In this document: in pieces, positions 26,547 to 35,755 of the stretch
How positions within the stretch are numbered: the first letter of the stretch is position 1
Layout: every line of letters starts with the position of its first letter
Assembly: GCA_024640345.1 (NCBI GenBank)
Contig: JAHEFD010000018.1
Span: forward strand, 1-42,684
Length of the DNA stretch: 42,684 nucleotides
Direction: 5' to 3'
Source of the DNA: Woeseiaceae bacterium
Lineage (GTDB): Bacteria > Pseudomonadota > Gammaproteobacteria > Steroidobacterales > Woeseiaceae
Program-made: the position numbers and the translations under genes
The notes under the pieces: model-generated
Database searches by the model: none
What the model saw: only the letters and a program-made list of their open reading frames with translations
Told to the model about the DNA's origin: nothing

Positions 26547-27545
26547 TCAGCCGTTTGACTGATGACCGGCGCCGTCAGCTTCGTATGCTTCGACAATTCT
26601 CTGCACCAACGGGTGCCGGACAACGTCTTTAGGCGTGAAATAGGTAAACGCAATGCCCTCGACGTTCTCCAGAATTTCAATGGCATTCTTTAGTCCGGAC
26701 AGCTGTCCCGACGGCAAGTCGATTTGGGTGATGTCACCGGTAACAACAGCTCGCGATCCGAATCCAATTCTCGTAAGGAACATCTTCATCTGCGCGACGC
26801 TGGTATTTTGCGCTTCGTCGAGTATTACAAAAGAATCGTTGAGTGACCGCCCACGCATGAATGCCAGTGGCGCAACTTCAATGATGTTCTTTTCGATCAG
26901 CCTGCCAACCTGTTCAGGCCCGAGCATGTCGTAAAGCGCGTCGTACATCGGCCGGAGGTACGGATCAACTTTCTGCGACATATCGCCGGGAAGGAAGCCG
27001 AGGCGCTCGCCTGCCTCCACAGCCGGGCGCACCAATACAATGCGCCTGACGTACTCATTCTCCAGCGCGTCAATGGCGCTTGCCACTGCCAGGTATGTCT
27101 TTCCGGTACCCGCCGGACCGATGCCGAATGCGAGGTGGTATTTGTTAATGTTGGTCAGGTAGGCTTTTTGATTGGCTCCCCGTGCCCGCACCAGCTTCTG
27201 CTTGGTCTGAATTTCGACCACCTCATCGCTGTTATCGGACTGGACATTAACGCGCGCGGTGTCTGTGTCATTCATAACGGATTCCTGCAGGCAAACATGG
27301 ACGCGCTCCGGATCGAGTCGTTCATGGCCGGCCATATCGAATAACGAATGGATTACTTCCGAACCAATCTTTGCGGCACCAGGATTCCCGGTAACGCAAA
27401 AACGATTTCCACGGTTGGCAATTTCAACATTTAGACGGCGTTCAATCTGGCGCAAGTGCTCGTCAAACTGACCGCAGAGGTTGGCGAGACGACTGTTGTC
27501 GGCGGGTTCCAGGATAAAATCCCGGGATATCTGTGCGGTATTCAA
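26547..27545 (-). CDS. ybeZ: PhoH-like ATPase YbeZ
   Basis: A 332-residue PhoH family P-loop ATPase. Walker A is GPAGTGKT (residues 143-150) and Walker B is SFVILDEAQN; the N-terminal ~100 residues have a KH-like region (IERRLNVEIANRGNRFCVTG). YbeZ interacts with YbeY and probably acts in rRNA processing. The start appears to be TTG 27545, giving MNTAQISRDF, with no strong ribosome binding site. The gene leads directly into ybeY. Confidence 0.95.
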   Translation of the reverse strand: MNTAQISRDFILEPADNSRLANLCGQFDEHLRQIERRLNVEIANRGNRFCVTGNPGAAKIGSEVIHSLFDMAGHERLDPERVHVCLQESVMNDTDTARVNVQSDNSDEVVEIQTKQKLVRARGANQKAYLTNINKYHLAFGIGPAGTGKTYLAVASAIDALENEYVRRIVLVRPAVEAGERLGFLPGDMSQKVDPYLRPMYDALYDMLGPEQVGRLIEKNIIEVAPLAFMRGRSLNDSFVILDEAQNTSVAQMKMFLTRIGFGSRAVVTGDITQIDLPSGQLSGLKNAIEILENVEGIAFTYFTPKDVVRHPLVQRIVEAYEADGAGHQSNG

Positions 27546-27662
27546 AGTTGGGTAATTACACCTGTGAGCTACGGGAATGCTTGAAGACGATTATATCGAA
27601 CGAACCTGGCCTGTATAGACGAATCGTGACATAAGACGCCTTTGCGGAGTCATGCAGTCAGC

Positions 27663-29003
27663 TCAGGCGACGGCACGACTATCCGACAGGCGGCCACGAA
27701 GAGAATTCGGCAGGGCCTCGGTGATGACGACGTCGACGAATTGCCCTATATACGAAGAATCGCAATCGAAATTCACCCAGCGCATATTCTCTGTCCGGCC
27801 TGACAACTGTCGCGGATTTTTCTTTGACGGCTTCTCGACCAAAACGGATTGCGTCGTGCCAACCATCGCCCGACTGATTTCCATTGCCTGCTGATTAATT
27901 CTTGCCTGCAACAGCCGGAGTCGTTCTTTCTTGATCTCCATCGGCGTGTTATCGGTAAAACCTGCAGCCGGCGTACCTGGTCTCGCGCTGTAAACAAAGC
28001 TGAACGATTGGTCGAATCCGATTTCTGCAATCAGGTTCATCGTCGCTGTGAAATCAGCATCGGTTTCACCCGGAAACCCGACAATAAAATCTGACGATAA
28101 GGAAATATCAGGTCGCACTTCACGGAGTTTGCGTATCTTCTGCTTGTATTCAAGGGCCGTGTGCCCACGTTTCATCAACGAAAGAATCCGATCGGACCCA
28201 TTCTGCACCGGCAAGTGCAGATAGTTGGCGAGCTGCGGAACTTCGGCATAAGCCTGAATCAGGCTGTCAGTGAATTCGACCGGGTGCGACGTTGTAAATC
28301 GGATTCGGCCTATGCCATCGATTGCCGCAATGTAATAGATCAATGTCGCGAGATCGGCAATTTGCCCATCGTGCATCGGTCCGCGATAAGCATTGACATT
28401 TTGCCCGAGCAAATTGATTTCACGTACGCCCTGGGCGGCGAGGCTGAATGCCTCGGCTATGACATCGTCAAGCGGACGACTGATCTCCTCGCCACGCGTA
28501 TACGGGACGACACAGAATGAACAGTACTTGCTGCAACCTTCCATGACGGAAACGAAGGCTGTCGGACCTTCGGATCGCGGCTCCGGCAGCCGATCGAATT
28601 TCTCTATCTCCGGGAAGGAAATGTCGACTACGCCCAGGCCGTTCTTGCGCACGTCATCGACCATTTCCGGGAGCCGATGCAGCGTTTGTGGCCCGAAAAC
28701 CATGTCGACGAACGGAGCACGTTTCCGGATACCCTCGCCTTCCTGGCTTGCAACGCAACCACCAACGCCAATCATCAGTTCCGGCCGCTTTTCTTTCCAG
28801 GCCCGCCATCGTCCCAGTTCCGAGAAGACCTTTTCCTGTGCTTTTTCGCGAATGGAGCAGGTATTCACCAGTAACAGGTCGGCCTCTTCGGGAGACGATG
28901 TCAGCTCATAACCATGAGACGCGCGCAGCACATCTGCCATCTTTTCCGAGTCGTACTCGTTCATCTGGCAGCCCATGGTCTTGATGTAAAGCTTTGCGGT
29001 CAT
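27663..29003 (-). CDS. miaB: tRNA-2-methylthio-N6-isopentenyladenosine synthase MiaB
   Basis: A 446-residue radical-SAM methylthiotransferase that adds the 2-methylthio group to i6A37 of tRNAs. The N-terminal MTTase domain has cluster cysteines C12 (GCQMN), C49 (NTCSIRE) and C83 (GGCVA). The radical-SAM triad C157, C161 and C164 is in GCSKYCSFC. The C-terminal TRAM domain covers about residues 380-443. miaB heads the miaB-ybeZ-ybeY-corC-lnt series, but the 118 bases before ybeZ could hold another promoter. Confidence 0.97.
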   Translation of the reverse strand: MTAKLYIKTMGCQMNEYDSEKMADVLRASHGYELTSSPEEADLLLVNTCSIREKAQEKVFSELGRWRAWKEKRPELMIGVGGCVASQEGEGIRKRAPFVDMVFGPQTLHRLPEMVDDVRKNGLGVVDISFPEIEKFDRLPEPRSEGPTAFVSVMEGCSKYCSFCVVPYTRGEEISRPLDDVIAEAFSLAAQGVREINLLGQNVNAYRGPMHDGQIADLATLIYYIAAIDGIGRIRFTTSHPVEFTDSLIQAYAEVPQLANYLHLPVQNGSDRILSLMKRGHTALEYKQKIRKLREVRPDISLSSDFIVGFPGETDADFTATMNLIAEIGFDQSFSFVYSARPGTPAAGFTDNTPMEIKKERLRLLQARINQQAMEISRAMVGTTQSVLVEKPSKKNPRQLSGRTENMRWVNFDCDSSYIGQFVDVVITEALPNSLRGRLSDSRAVA

Positions 29004-29173
29004 GTTTTAGTAATCTGAAAATTCCAACCGTCGGACCAGTCCGGGTCGCATTTGAAAATGTCTCATGTGAGCGCGAGACAAGGTAAAAGTCGTCGAGAAA
29101 GCGGAGTGTACACACCGGTACATAAGCATTTCGAGACGGCTTTTAACGCCGAATCGCGCCGGATGAGGCCTTT

Positions 29174-29617
29174 TCAGAACGGGATGTCGTCGTCGAAGTC
29201 ATTGGGGGACCCACCACCCGCTGGCGGACCCGGAGGCGGGCCGCCGGAACCGCCGCCCATTGCCGGCGCACCACCGCCACTGCGGCCGCCCAGCATCTGC
29301 ATCTCGTCAGCGATGATTTCGGTCGTGTATTTGTCGTTACCCTGCTGATCCTGCCACTTACGTGTGCGGAGCTTGCCCTCGATATAGACCTGGGATCCTT
29401 TACGCAGGTACTCGGCGGCAATTTCCGCCAGGCGACCGAACATGGCGACCCGATGCCACTCGGTGCGTTCTTTCTGCTCGCCGGTCTGCTTGTCTTTCCA
29501 CGATTCGTTGGTCGCCACGCTAAGGTTGGTCACGGCAGACCCGCTGGGCATATATTTGGTTTCAGGATCGTTTCCGAGATTCCCGACAAGTATTACTTTA
29601 TTGACTCCGCGAGCCAT
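29174..29617 (-). CDS. ssb: Single-stranded DNA-binding protein
   Basis: A 147-residue SSB. The OB-fold fills residues 1-110 ([32 protein letters not shown] and [18 protein letters not shown]). A glycine- and proline-rich linker follows, and the acidic tip DFDDDIPF recruits partner proteins. The ribosome binding site GGGGA lies about five bases before ATG 29617. In many Gammaproteobacteria ssb is divergent from uvrA with an MFS gene nearby; here the MFS gene lies between them, on the same strand as ssb. No LexA box is seen. Confidence 0.96.
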   Translation of the reverse strand: MARGVNKVILVGNLGNDPETKYMPSGSAVTNLSVATNESWKDKQTGEQKERTEWHRVAMFGRLAEIAAEYLRKGSQVYIEGKLRTRKWQDQQGNDKYTTEIIADEMQMLGGRSGGGAPAMGGGSGGPPPGPPAGGGSPNDFDDDIPF

Positions 29618-29644
29618 AGTGGTCCCCTGTTATTAAATGATCAG

Positions 29645-29663
29645 CCCGCAGGTTTCTTGCGGG
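29645..29663 (-). promoter_or_regulatory. Hairpin in the ssb leader
   Basis: CCCGCA (29645-29650) and TGCGGG (29658-29663) form a six-base stem with a seven-base loop, 27 bases upstream of the ssb ATG. A TAAAAT hexamer just upstream on the minus strand could be a -10, which would put the hairpin in the 5' leader. No T-run follows, so termination is less likely. Confidence 0.35.
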
Positions 29664-29696
29664 GGTACGTATTTTAGGCCCTGCGGCACCAATTGC

Positions 29697-29714
29697 CACC
29701 CCGATTTAGGGGTG
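29697..29714 (-). terminator. Hairpin just after the MFS gene, possible terminator
   Basis: CACCCC and GGGGTG pair across the loop GATTTA, 13 bases beyond the MFS stop codon. The minus-strand sequence after the stem (GCAATTGG) is not T-rich. A weak or Rho-assisted terminator between the MFS gene and ssb is possible. Confidence 0.4.
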
Positions 29715-29727
29715 TTTGGGCGCGTTA

Positions 29728-30903
29728 TTAGTCATCGGGGCGGAGCCGGTGCATGGCGAGCCACATGGCGCACAGTACGGCACAGATGAGGAACACGGCC
29801 GCCGGATTGTCCACGGCCAGGAATCGCCCGCCGATCAGGCCTCCCGCGAAAGCGCCCAGAAACTGCGAACTGGAGAAGACCCCCAGTGATGCGCCGCGAA
29901 TTTCACCGACGGCCCTGATTGACAGCCGCGCGGGCAACGCGGCCTCAATAAAATTGAATCCGGCGAAGAATATGGCAAGTGCGGTGAAAACAGTGATCAC
30001 CGTCGAGCCGGCCAGCGCAAGCACAAGTTGTCCCGCCAGCAGCAGCAGAATGGCGATGGACAGCGTCGATGCCTTGCCCTTACGTTCGTCGGCCATAATC
30101 AGGGGCACCGTGCCGACAAGCGAAACCAGCAAGGCACCGATATAGATCTTCCAGTGATCACCCAGCGGCAGCTGCAGCCCGTTTTTCAACAGGAACGGCA
30201 AGGCGACGAAACTGGCAGTCAACAACGCATGGAGAATGAAGACATAGAGGTCCAGCCGCAGCAGCTCGGGCCTGAATGCGGGGCGGATACTGCGATCTGG
30301 CGTCTGCGCCGGCCGCTCGATACCCCTTGGCAGCAGCGCAAGCAGCGCAGCGGCAGCAAGGGCCATCCCGGCTGCCACGTAAAACAGCGCGCGAACGCCG
30401 ATCACCGCCGCGATCATGGGCCCGATGATAAAAGCCAGCAGGAACGAGCTGCCGATGCCAATGCCGAGAATGGCCATCGACCGCGTGCGCACTTCCTCGC
30501 GGGTCGCATCCGCGAGCAGCGCAGTCAGTGTTGCCGATATCGCCCCGGCACCCTGAATTAGCCGGCCACCGATAACACCGTATATCGTCTCGCTTTCGGC
30601 CGCGATCAGGCTGCCGAGCGCAAACACCAGCAGGCCGAACGCGATCACCGGTATGCGACCGATCCGATCGGACAAGGCACCGAAGGGTATCTGCAGCGCC
30701 GCCTGCGTCAGTCCGTATCCACCGACCGCGACGCCAACCAGGATGGGCGTCTTGCCATCCAGTGCATCGACGTAAATCGCAAGAACAGGCAACAGCGCAA
30801 ACAGGCCGAACATGCGAAACATCGCAATAAGCGCAACAACGCCAACGGCACGGCGTTCCCGCGGCAGCATGGCGCTGAATATCTGGCTGATTTGTCTGCT
30901 CAT
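29728..30903 (-). CDS. MFS family transporter, probable drug-type exporter
   Basis: A 391-residue inner-membrane protein with twelve predicted helices. The MFS signature between helices 2 and 3 reads GALSDRIGRIPVIAFG. Helix 1 (FRMFGLFALLPVLAIYVDAL) and RLIQGAGAISATLTALLAD in helix 5 are typical of YajR-like exporters. The frame extends to a GTG at 30942, but that codon lies in a hairpin loop, so ATG 30903 (MSRQISQIF) is preferred. There is no adjacent regulator to hint at substrate. The gene is divergent from uvrA. Confidence 0.88.
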   Translation of the reverse strand: MSRQISQIFSAMLPRERRAVGVVALIAMFRMFGLFALLPVLAIYVDALDGKTPILVGVAVGGYGLTQAALQIPFGALSDRIGRIPVIAFGLLVFALGSLIAAESETIYGVIGGRLIQGAGAISATLTALLADATREEVRTRSMAILGIGIGSSFLLAFIIGPMIAAVIGVRALFYVAAGMALAAAALLALLPRGIERPAQTPDRSIRPAFRPELLRLDLYVFILHALLTASFVALPFLLKNGLQLPLGDHWKIYIGALLVSLVGTVPLIMADERKGKASTLSIAILLLLAGQLVLALAGSTVITVFTALAIFFAGFNFIEAALPARLSIRAVGEIRGASLGVFSSSQFLGAFAGGLIGGRFLAVDNPAAVFLICAVLCAMWLAMHRLRPDD

Positions 30904-30930
30904 TATCGCTTTCTGATGTGCGCTAAGGCG

Positions 30931-30950
30931 CTGATCTCCCACGAGATCAG
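30931..30950. promoter_or_regulatory. Perfect 8-bp inverted repeat upstream of the MFS gene
   Basis: CTGATCTC and GAGATCAG are perfect arms around CCAC, 28 bases before the MFS ATG and about 67 bases upstream of the uvrA -35. It could be an operator for a dimeric regulator or a stem-loop in the MFS leader. Confidence 0.4.
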
Positions 30951-31016
30951 GCCAGGGTTCAATCTCAGGATACTGCAGCCCGAGAGACGGTTATTGTTGG
31001 TCAGATCAGCCTGACT

Positions 31017-31046
31017 TTGCTTCGCCTTCGTGCGGCGGCGTATATT
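31017..31046 (+). promoter_or_regulatory. Predicted uvrA promoter
   Basis: TTGCTT (31017-31022) and TATATT (31041-31046) are separated by 18 bases, placing transcription start about 25 bases before the uvrA ATG. No CTGT-N8-ACAG LexA box is present here, unlike the SOS-controlled uvrA of E. coli. Confidence 0.4.
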
Positions 31047-31078
31047 AGCAGGTTGTTCGGCGATCACTGCATCCTCTT

Positions 31079-33925
31079 ATGAAATCCATCGAAATTCGCG
31101 GCGCGCGCACCCATAACCTCAGGAATATCGACCTGACGTTGCCGCGAGACCAGCTTATCGTGTTCACCGGACTGTCCGGATCAGGAAAATCCTCGCTCGC
31201 ATTTGACACGATCTACGCCGAGGGCCAGCGACGCTATGTCGAATCGCTTTCTGCCTACGCCCGTCAATTCCTGTCGATGATGGAAAAACCAGATGTCGAC
31301 CATATCGACGGCCTGTCGCCCGCCATCTCGATCGAGCAGAAATCGACCTCGCACAATCCTCGCTCGACAGTCGGCACTGTCACCGAAATTTACGATTATT
31401 TGCGCCTGCTCTATGCGCGCGCCGGCACGCCGCGCTGCCCCGACCACGGCGTTACGCTGGAAGCACAAACAGTCACCGAGATGGTCGATCACGTACTCGA
31501 ACTGCCAGAGGACAGCCGCCTTATGCTTCTGGCACCAGTGGTCGTCGAGCGCAAGGGCGAGCATGTGCAACTGATGCAGGACCTGATGGCACAGGGGTAT
31601 ATCCGCGCACGCATCAATGGCGAAGTTTACGAACTGGACGACCCGCCCAAGCTGGACCTGCGACGCAAACACAACATCGATGCCATCATTGATCGATTCA
31701 AAGTCAAAAAGGACATGAAGCAAAGGCTCGCCGAGTCATTCGAAACTGCCCTGAAGCTCGCGGACGGCGTTGCACGAATTGCGTTCATGGACGATACCGG
31801 GGCCGAAGAGCTGGTCTTTTCGGATCGCTTCGCCTGCAACATCTGTGGTTATTCCCTGACGGAACTCGAGCCGCGGCTATTCTCGTTTAATAATCCGACC
31901 GGTGCCTGCTCAGGTTGTGACGGCCTCGGAGTCAAACAATTCTTCGACCCGGACAGGGTTATCGTCAATTCCGATCTGTCGCTGGCTGGCGGTGCGATTC
32001 GTGGCTGGGATCGCAAGACGACTTACTACTTCCAGATGATCAAGAGCCTGGCCGCGCATTACAAGTTCGATATTGAAACGCCGTACTGCGATCTCGATGA
32101 AGACCTGAAGCAAATCGTTCTGTTTGGCAGTGGAAAGGAAAAGATCGAGTTCTACTATGCCAACTCGCGCGGCATGGAGATCAAGCAGCACCATCGCTTC
32201 GAAGGAGTGATTCCAAACCTCGATCGCCGTTACAAGGAAACCGAATCGAATGCCGTCCGCGAGGAGCTTACCCGCTACCTCAACAGCCAGCCCTGCCCCG
32301 ACTGTGGCGGGACACGACTGAATCGCGCGGCACGAAATGTATTCGTTGCGGACAAGTCACTACCGGAGATCAGCGATCTCTCGGTAGGACACGCTCGCGA
32401 GTTTTTCGAGACCATGACACTCGATGGATGGCGCGCGACAATAGCCGATAAGATCGTCAAGGAGATCGGCGATCGGCTTGCGTTCCTGAGTGACGTTGGT
32501 CTCGACTACCTGTCATTAAACCGCAGCGCCGAGACACTTTCGGGCGGAGAGGCTCAGAGAATCCGGCTGGCCAGCCAGATCGGGTCCGGCCTCGTCGGCG
32601 TAATGTATATCCTGGATGAGCCATCGATCGGTCTCCATCAGCGTGACAACCAGCGACTGCTCGGCACGCTGTTCCATCTTCGTGACATCGGCAACACGGT
32701 TATCGTGGTTGAACATGATGAGGAAGCCATACTCTCTGCTGATCACGTCATCGATCTGGGGCCGGGTGCCGGGGTTCACGGCGGCCAGGTCGTGGCACAG
32801 GGCACACCCGAGGAAATCACGAAAAACCCTCAATCTTTGACGGGACAATATCTCTCCGGTCGCCGGTCAATTGGTATTCCTGATAAACGCGTCAAAGCGG
32901 ACAAGAAACGGCAGCTCAAGATTTCCGGTGCAACGGGAAACAACCTCAAGTCAGTGACGGCTTCGATTCCGCTGGGACTAATGACCTGTGTCACCGGGGT
33001 ATCCGGGTCCGGCAAGTCAACGCTCGTCAATGACACGTTGTACAAAGCGGTTGCCGAGAAACTGAATCGCACCAGCAAGAATCCGTCACCGTTCGTAGAA
33101 ATGTCCGGCCTCGACCAGGTCGACCGGGTCATCGATATCAGCCAGAGCCCGATTGGACGAACACCGCGGTCGAACCCCGCAACCTACAGCGGGTTATTCA
33201 CACCTATCAGGGAATTATTTGCGGGCACGCAGGAGGCACGATCACGAGGTTACATGCCGGGGCGCTTCAGCTTCAACGTCAAAGGTGGCCGATGCGAGGC
33301 CTGCCAGGGTGACGGCGTCATCAAGGTCGAGATGCACTTCCTGCCTGATGTTTATGTCCCGTGCGATGTCTGCCGCGGCAAACGCTACAACCGTGAAACG
33401 CTGGAGATTCGATACAAAGGGAAGAACATCACCGAAGTCCTGGAAATGACCGTTGAAGATGCCGCAGAGTTTTTCCGCAATGTTCCTGTGCTTGCCAAGA
33501 AGCTGCAAACCCTGCTTGATGTCGGCCTTTCCTACATCTGCCTGGGGCAAAATGCGACGACCTTGTCCGGCGGCGAAGCGCAAAGAGTCAAACTGGCCAA
33601 AGAACTCTCAAAACGCGATACCGGCAACACGCTCTATATTCTGGACGAACCAACGACGGGCCTGCATTTTCATGACATCGAACACCTGCTGACCGTATTG
33701 CATCGGCTGCGCGACAAGGGCAACACGATCGTCGTCATTGAACACAATCTTGACGTCATCAAGACGGCGGACTGGATTATCGATCTCGGGCCCGAGGGCG
33801 GAGACGGAGGTGGCGAGATCATCGCAACCGGAACACCGGAAGACGTAGCTGCAAACAAGGCCTCGTTCACGGGAGAGTACCTGGCGCCATTGCTAAATAG
33901 CGCCAGCCAGATGAAGCAAGCATGA
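31079..33925 (+). CDS. uvrA: Excinuclease ABC subunit A
   Basis: A 948-residue ABC-type ATPase that finds DNA damage in nucleotide excision repair and loads UvrB. The first Walker A is GLSGSGKS (residues 31-38) and the second is GVSGSGKST in the C-terminal half; two ABC signatures ([14 protein letters not shown] and [14 protein letters not shown]) are present. Zinc-finger cysteines are seen at CNICGYS with CSGCDGLG, at CPDCGGTRL, and at [20 protein letters not shown]. Length fits E. coli UvrA (940). The weak ribosome binding site near ATG 31079 suggests modest translation. A strong terminator begins on the last base of its stop codon. Confidence 0.98.
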   Translation: MKSIEIRGARTHNLRNIDLTLPRDQLIVFTGLSGSGKSSLAFDTIYAEGQRRYVESLSAYARQFLSMMEKPDVDHIDGLSPAISIEQKSTSHNPRSTVGTVTEIYDYLRLLYARAGTPRCPDHGVTLEAQTVTEMVDHVLELPEDSRLMLLAPVVVERKGEHVQLMQDLMAQGYIRARINGEVYELDDPPKLDLRRKHNIDAIIDRFKVKKDMKQRLAESFETALKLADGVARIAFMDDTGAEELVFSDRFACNICGYSLTELEPRLFSFNNPTGACSGCDGLGVKQFFDPDRVIVNSDLSLAGGAIRGWDRKTTYYFQMIKSLAAHYKFDIETPYCDLDEDLKQIVLFGSGKEKIEFYYANSRGMEIKQHHRFEGVIPNLDRRYKETESNAVREELTRYLNSQPCPDCGGTRLNRAARNVFVADKSLPEISDLSVGHAREFFETMTLDGWRATIADKIVKEIGDRLAFLSDVGLDYLSLNRSAETLSGGEAQRIRLASQIGSGLVGVMYILDEPSIGLHQRDNQRLLGTLFHLRDIGNTVIVVEHDEEAILSADHVIDLGPGAGVHGGQVVAQGTPEEITKNPQSLTGQYLSGRRSIGIPDKRVKADKKRQLKISGATGNNLKSVTASIPLGLMTCVTGVSGSGKSTLVNDTLYKAVAEKLNRTSKNPSPFVEMSGLDQVDRVIDISQSPIGRTPRSNPATYSGLFTPIRELFAGTQEARSRGYMPGRFSFNVKGGRCEACQGDGVIKVEMHFLPDVYVPCDVCRGKRYNRETLEIRYKGKNITEVLEMTVEDAAEFFRNVPVLAKKLQTLLDVGLSYICLGQNATTLSGGEAQRVKLAKELSKRDTGNTLYILDEPTTGLHFHDIEHLLTVLHRLRDKGNTIVVIEHNLDVIKTADWIIDLGPEGGDGGGEIIATGTPEDVAANKASFTGEYLAPLLNSASQMKQA

Positions 33926-33965
33926 AAACGGGTCGGAGCCCAGTAATGGACTCTCACCCGTTTTT
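33925..33965 (+). terminator. Strong Rho-independent terminator after uvrA
   Basis: AAAACGGGT (33925-33933) pairs with ACCCGTTTT (33956-33964). Inside, GAG/CTC and CCA/TGG extend the stem around a GTAA loop, and a run of five T ends it. The structure starts at the last base of the uvrA stop codon. Its 3' half also takes part in two alternative hairpins with the following sequence. Confidence 0.8.
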
Positions 33966-33985
33966 CCATTACTGAGGGGGAAACG
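33941..33985 (+). promoter_or_regulatory. Alternative hairpins competing with the uvrA terminator
   Basis: CAGTAATGGA (33941-33950) is a perfect ten-base complement of TCCATTACTG (33965-33974); this stem would break the terminator. A third stem pairs 33959-33967 with 33977-33985 (nine pairs, two of them G-U) and buries the GAGGGGG ribosome binding site of the next gene. The three folds are largely mutually exclusive. Confidence 0.5.
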
Positions 33986-33987
33986 TC

Positions 33988-34497
33988 GTGACATTAGCTG
34001 ACTGGGGTGCGATCGCGGAAATGGCGGGAGTCGCCGGAATCCTGGCGTCACTGATTTACCTGAACATACAGTACCGACAATCCAAGATGCATGATGAACG
34101 CGAGGCGGCGTTCGAACTGATTCGCTCTTTCCAGACCGTCGAGTTCACGAGGATGCTGCAGGTGACCTACGATCTGCCGGCAGGACTGTCGCGAAAAGAA
34201 CTCGAAGCACGAATCAACGATGAACTGCCGTTACTCTTTTCCTATTTTGCGACCTGGGAAAGCCTGGGAATCATGGTGCAGCGGCGCCAGGTGAGCCTGG
34301 ACCTTGTCTGTGACTTCTTTAGTCACTCCATTTTGCAGGCGTGGGCAGTCATGGATACCTATGTCGGTGAATTGCGGCAGGAAATGGGGCGAGACACTAT
34401 ATGGGAATGGTTCCAGTGGCTGGCTGAAAGAGTGAAAGACCATGAATCGCGGCTGGCTCCCATCCCTGCCTACGTTGAATTCAGTGACTGGCGGTAG
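33988..34497 (+). CDS. Membrane-anchored helical protein, unknown
   Basis: A 169-residue protein with one N-terminal membrane segment (about residues 8-27, AIAEMAGVAGILASLIYLNI) followed by a cytoplasmic helical domain rich in aromatic residues (FFSHSILQAWAVMDTYVGEL and IWEWFQWLAERV). The layout resembles DUF4760-like proteins common in marine bacteria, with no known function. The start is GTG 33988, with GAGGGGG seven bases upstream. It follows the uvrA terminator region and precedes another membrane protein by 38 bases; the two probably form one unit. Confidence 0.75.
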   Translation: MTLADWGAIAEMAGVAGILASLIYLNIQYRQSKMHDEREAAFELIRSFQTVEFTRMLQVTYDLPAGLSRKELEARINDELPLLFSYFATWESLGIMVQRRQVSLDLVCDFFSHSILQAWAVMDTYVGELRQEMGRDTIWEWFQWLAERVKDHESRLAPIPAYVEFSDWR

Positions 34498-34535
34498 CTT
34501 ATGGGCAAGCCGTAAAGCGATAGGGGAGCTGACCA

Positions 34536-35117
34536 TTGACGTCGTTTGAATTCCTGTCAGTTCTGATCTCTGTCGTCGTCGGCCTGGGCATAGCGCACTT
34601 GCTGACTGGAATCGGAAGACTGATAAATCGTGCAGAAACCACCCGCTTCTTCGGAGCACACATGCTCTGGACCGCATTCGTTTTCTGTTACATGGTTATT
34701 TATTGGTGGACCATCGTCTTCGGTTACCAGGACTGGCAGAACTGGAATATCGTCATCTTCCTTTTTGTACTGGCCTACGGCGTTTTGCTTTTCCTCCTGG
34801 CCGTCGTGCTCTACCCAACGGATTTGCCCGAGACCTGGGATACGCGGACACACTTCATCAACATGCGTCGCTGGTTCTCCGGTATTTTCCTGTTACTGGT
34901 ACTAACAGAATTGACGGATACCGGCCTGAAAAGTCATTTCGACGAATTTTCCATACCCTATTTTTTCCTTATAGGTTCCTGGATCGTATGCGCCGTCGTC
35001 ACATGGGTCAGTACGAACCACCGAGCGCAGAATTTTGTTAGCGGGTGCGCCCTGGCCTCGCAGCTACTGTGGACGGTTTACCAGCTGCGGGACCTCGAGT
35101 GGGTAATGGGGACCTGA
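34536..35117 (+). CDS. Six-helix membrane protein, unknown
   Basis: A 193-residue integral membrane protein with about six hydrophobic segments (residues ~5-27, 41-62, 71-92, 110-127, 139-158 and 166-183). The TTG start at 34536 is supported by GGGGAG eight bases upstream; no ATG or GTG is better placed. Family not recognised, although similar short membrane proteins occur beside DUF4760-like genes. It is the second gene of a probable two-gene unit after uvrA and converges on the cyclophilin gene with 38 bases between. Confidence 0.7.
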   Translation: MTSFEFLSVLISVVVGLGIAHLLTGIGRLINRAETTRFFGAHMLWTAFVFCYMVIYWWTIVFGYQDWQNWNIVIFLFVLAYGVLLFLLAVVLYPTDLPETWDTRTHFINMRRWFSGIFLLLVLTELTDTGLKSHFDEFSIPYFFLIGSWIVCAVVTWVSTNHRAQNFVSGCALASQLLWTVYQLRDLEWVMGT

Positions 35118-35155
35118 GGGAAGAAAGACAGGTGCCCGGCCCTGGCCTCCATCAA

Positions 35156-35755
35156 TCAGTCGGCGCGCCGCACCGACGAAATGATGACTGGCTCAGTCAG
35201 GATCTGACCTTTCGTGTAATCTGAATCGGTCGCCCCGTCTGCAGGCAGTGCCTGGATCTTGCGGACCACATCCATGCCACTGACGACTTTGCCAAATGCC
35301 GCGAATCCCTGTTTGTCCGGATTGCGCGCTTCGCCATAGTCAAGACCGGGCTGGTCTCCAATCACGATAAAAAATTCGGACGTCGCGGTGCCAACACCGC
35401 CACGCGCCATCGAAATCACGCCATCCGTATGCAGGATTCCGGTCTGCTCGGTCGTTTCATGATCGATTGCATCTGTCTCACCTTCCAGCGCGTCCCCTCT
35501 CCCACCCTGGATAACTTCAATTTTCGGACTGCCTTTGTCATTGCCGTACGTGACAACGCGATAGAAGGAACCGCCGTCCAGCAAGCCGTCGTCAACCAGT
35601 TGCAGGAAGTTGCCTGCCGTTATCGGCGCTCTGTCCAGGTAAAGATCGATTTCCATATCGCCCTGGGTCGTCGACATCAGAACCCGGACAGCATTGTCGG
35701 CCCAGGCAAGGCTACCCAGTAAAATGGCAAGAATGAAGGTTGTTGCTCTGATCAT
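35156..35755 (-). CDS. Exported cyclophilin-type peptidyl-prolyl isomerase
   Basis: A 199-residue protein with an N-terminal signal peptide (ATTFILAILLGSLAWA, cleavage likely after WADN) and a cyclophilin domain: TTQGDMEIDLYLDRAPITAG, GSFYRVVTYG, then GVISMARGGVGTATSEFFIV and FAAFGKVVSGMDVV. The FFxxI core seen in active bacterial cyclophilins (SEFFIVIGDQPGLDYG) is present, although the usual RxxPxFxxQGGD is altered (VTYGNDKGSPKIEVIQGGRGD), an insert also found in PpiA-like relatives. It is likely periplasmic and helps protein folding. It is last in the slyX-led operon, with its ATG overlapping the ATP-grasp stop codon. Confidence 0.9.
   Translation of the reverse strand: MIRATTFILAILLGSLAWADNAVRVLMSTTQGDMEIDLYLDRAPITAGNFLQLVDDGLLDGGSFYRVVTYGNDKGSPKIEVIQGGRGDALEGETDAIDHETTEQTGILHTDGVISMARGGVGTATSEFFIVIGDQPGLDYGEARNPDKQGFAAFGKVVSGMDVVRKIQALPADGATDSDYTKGQILTEPVIISSVRRAD

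Noticed and set aside
30960-31078. LexA (SOS) box upstream of uvrA
   Set aside because: I looked for CTGT-N8-ACAG on both strands of this gap and found no acceptable match.
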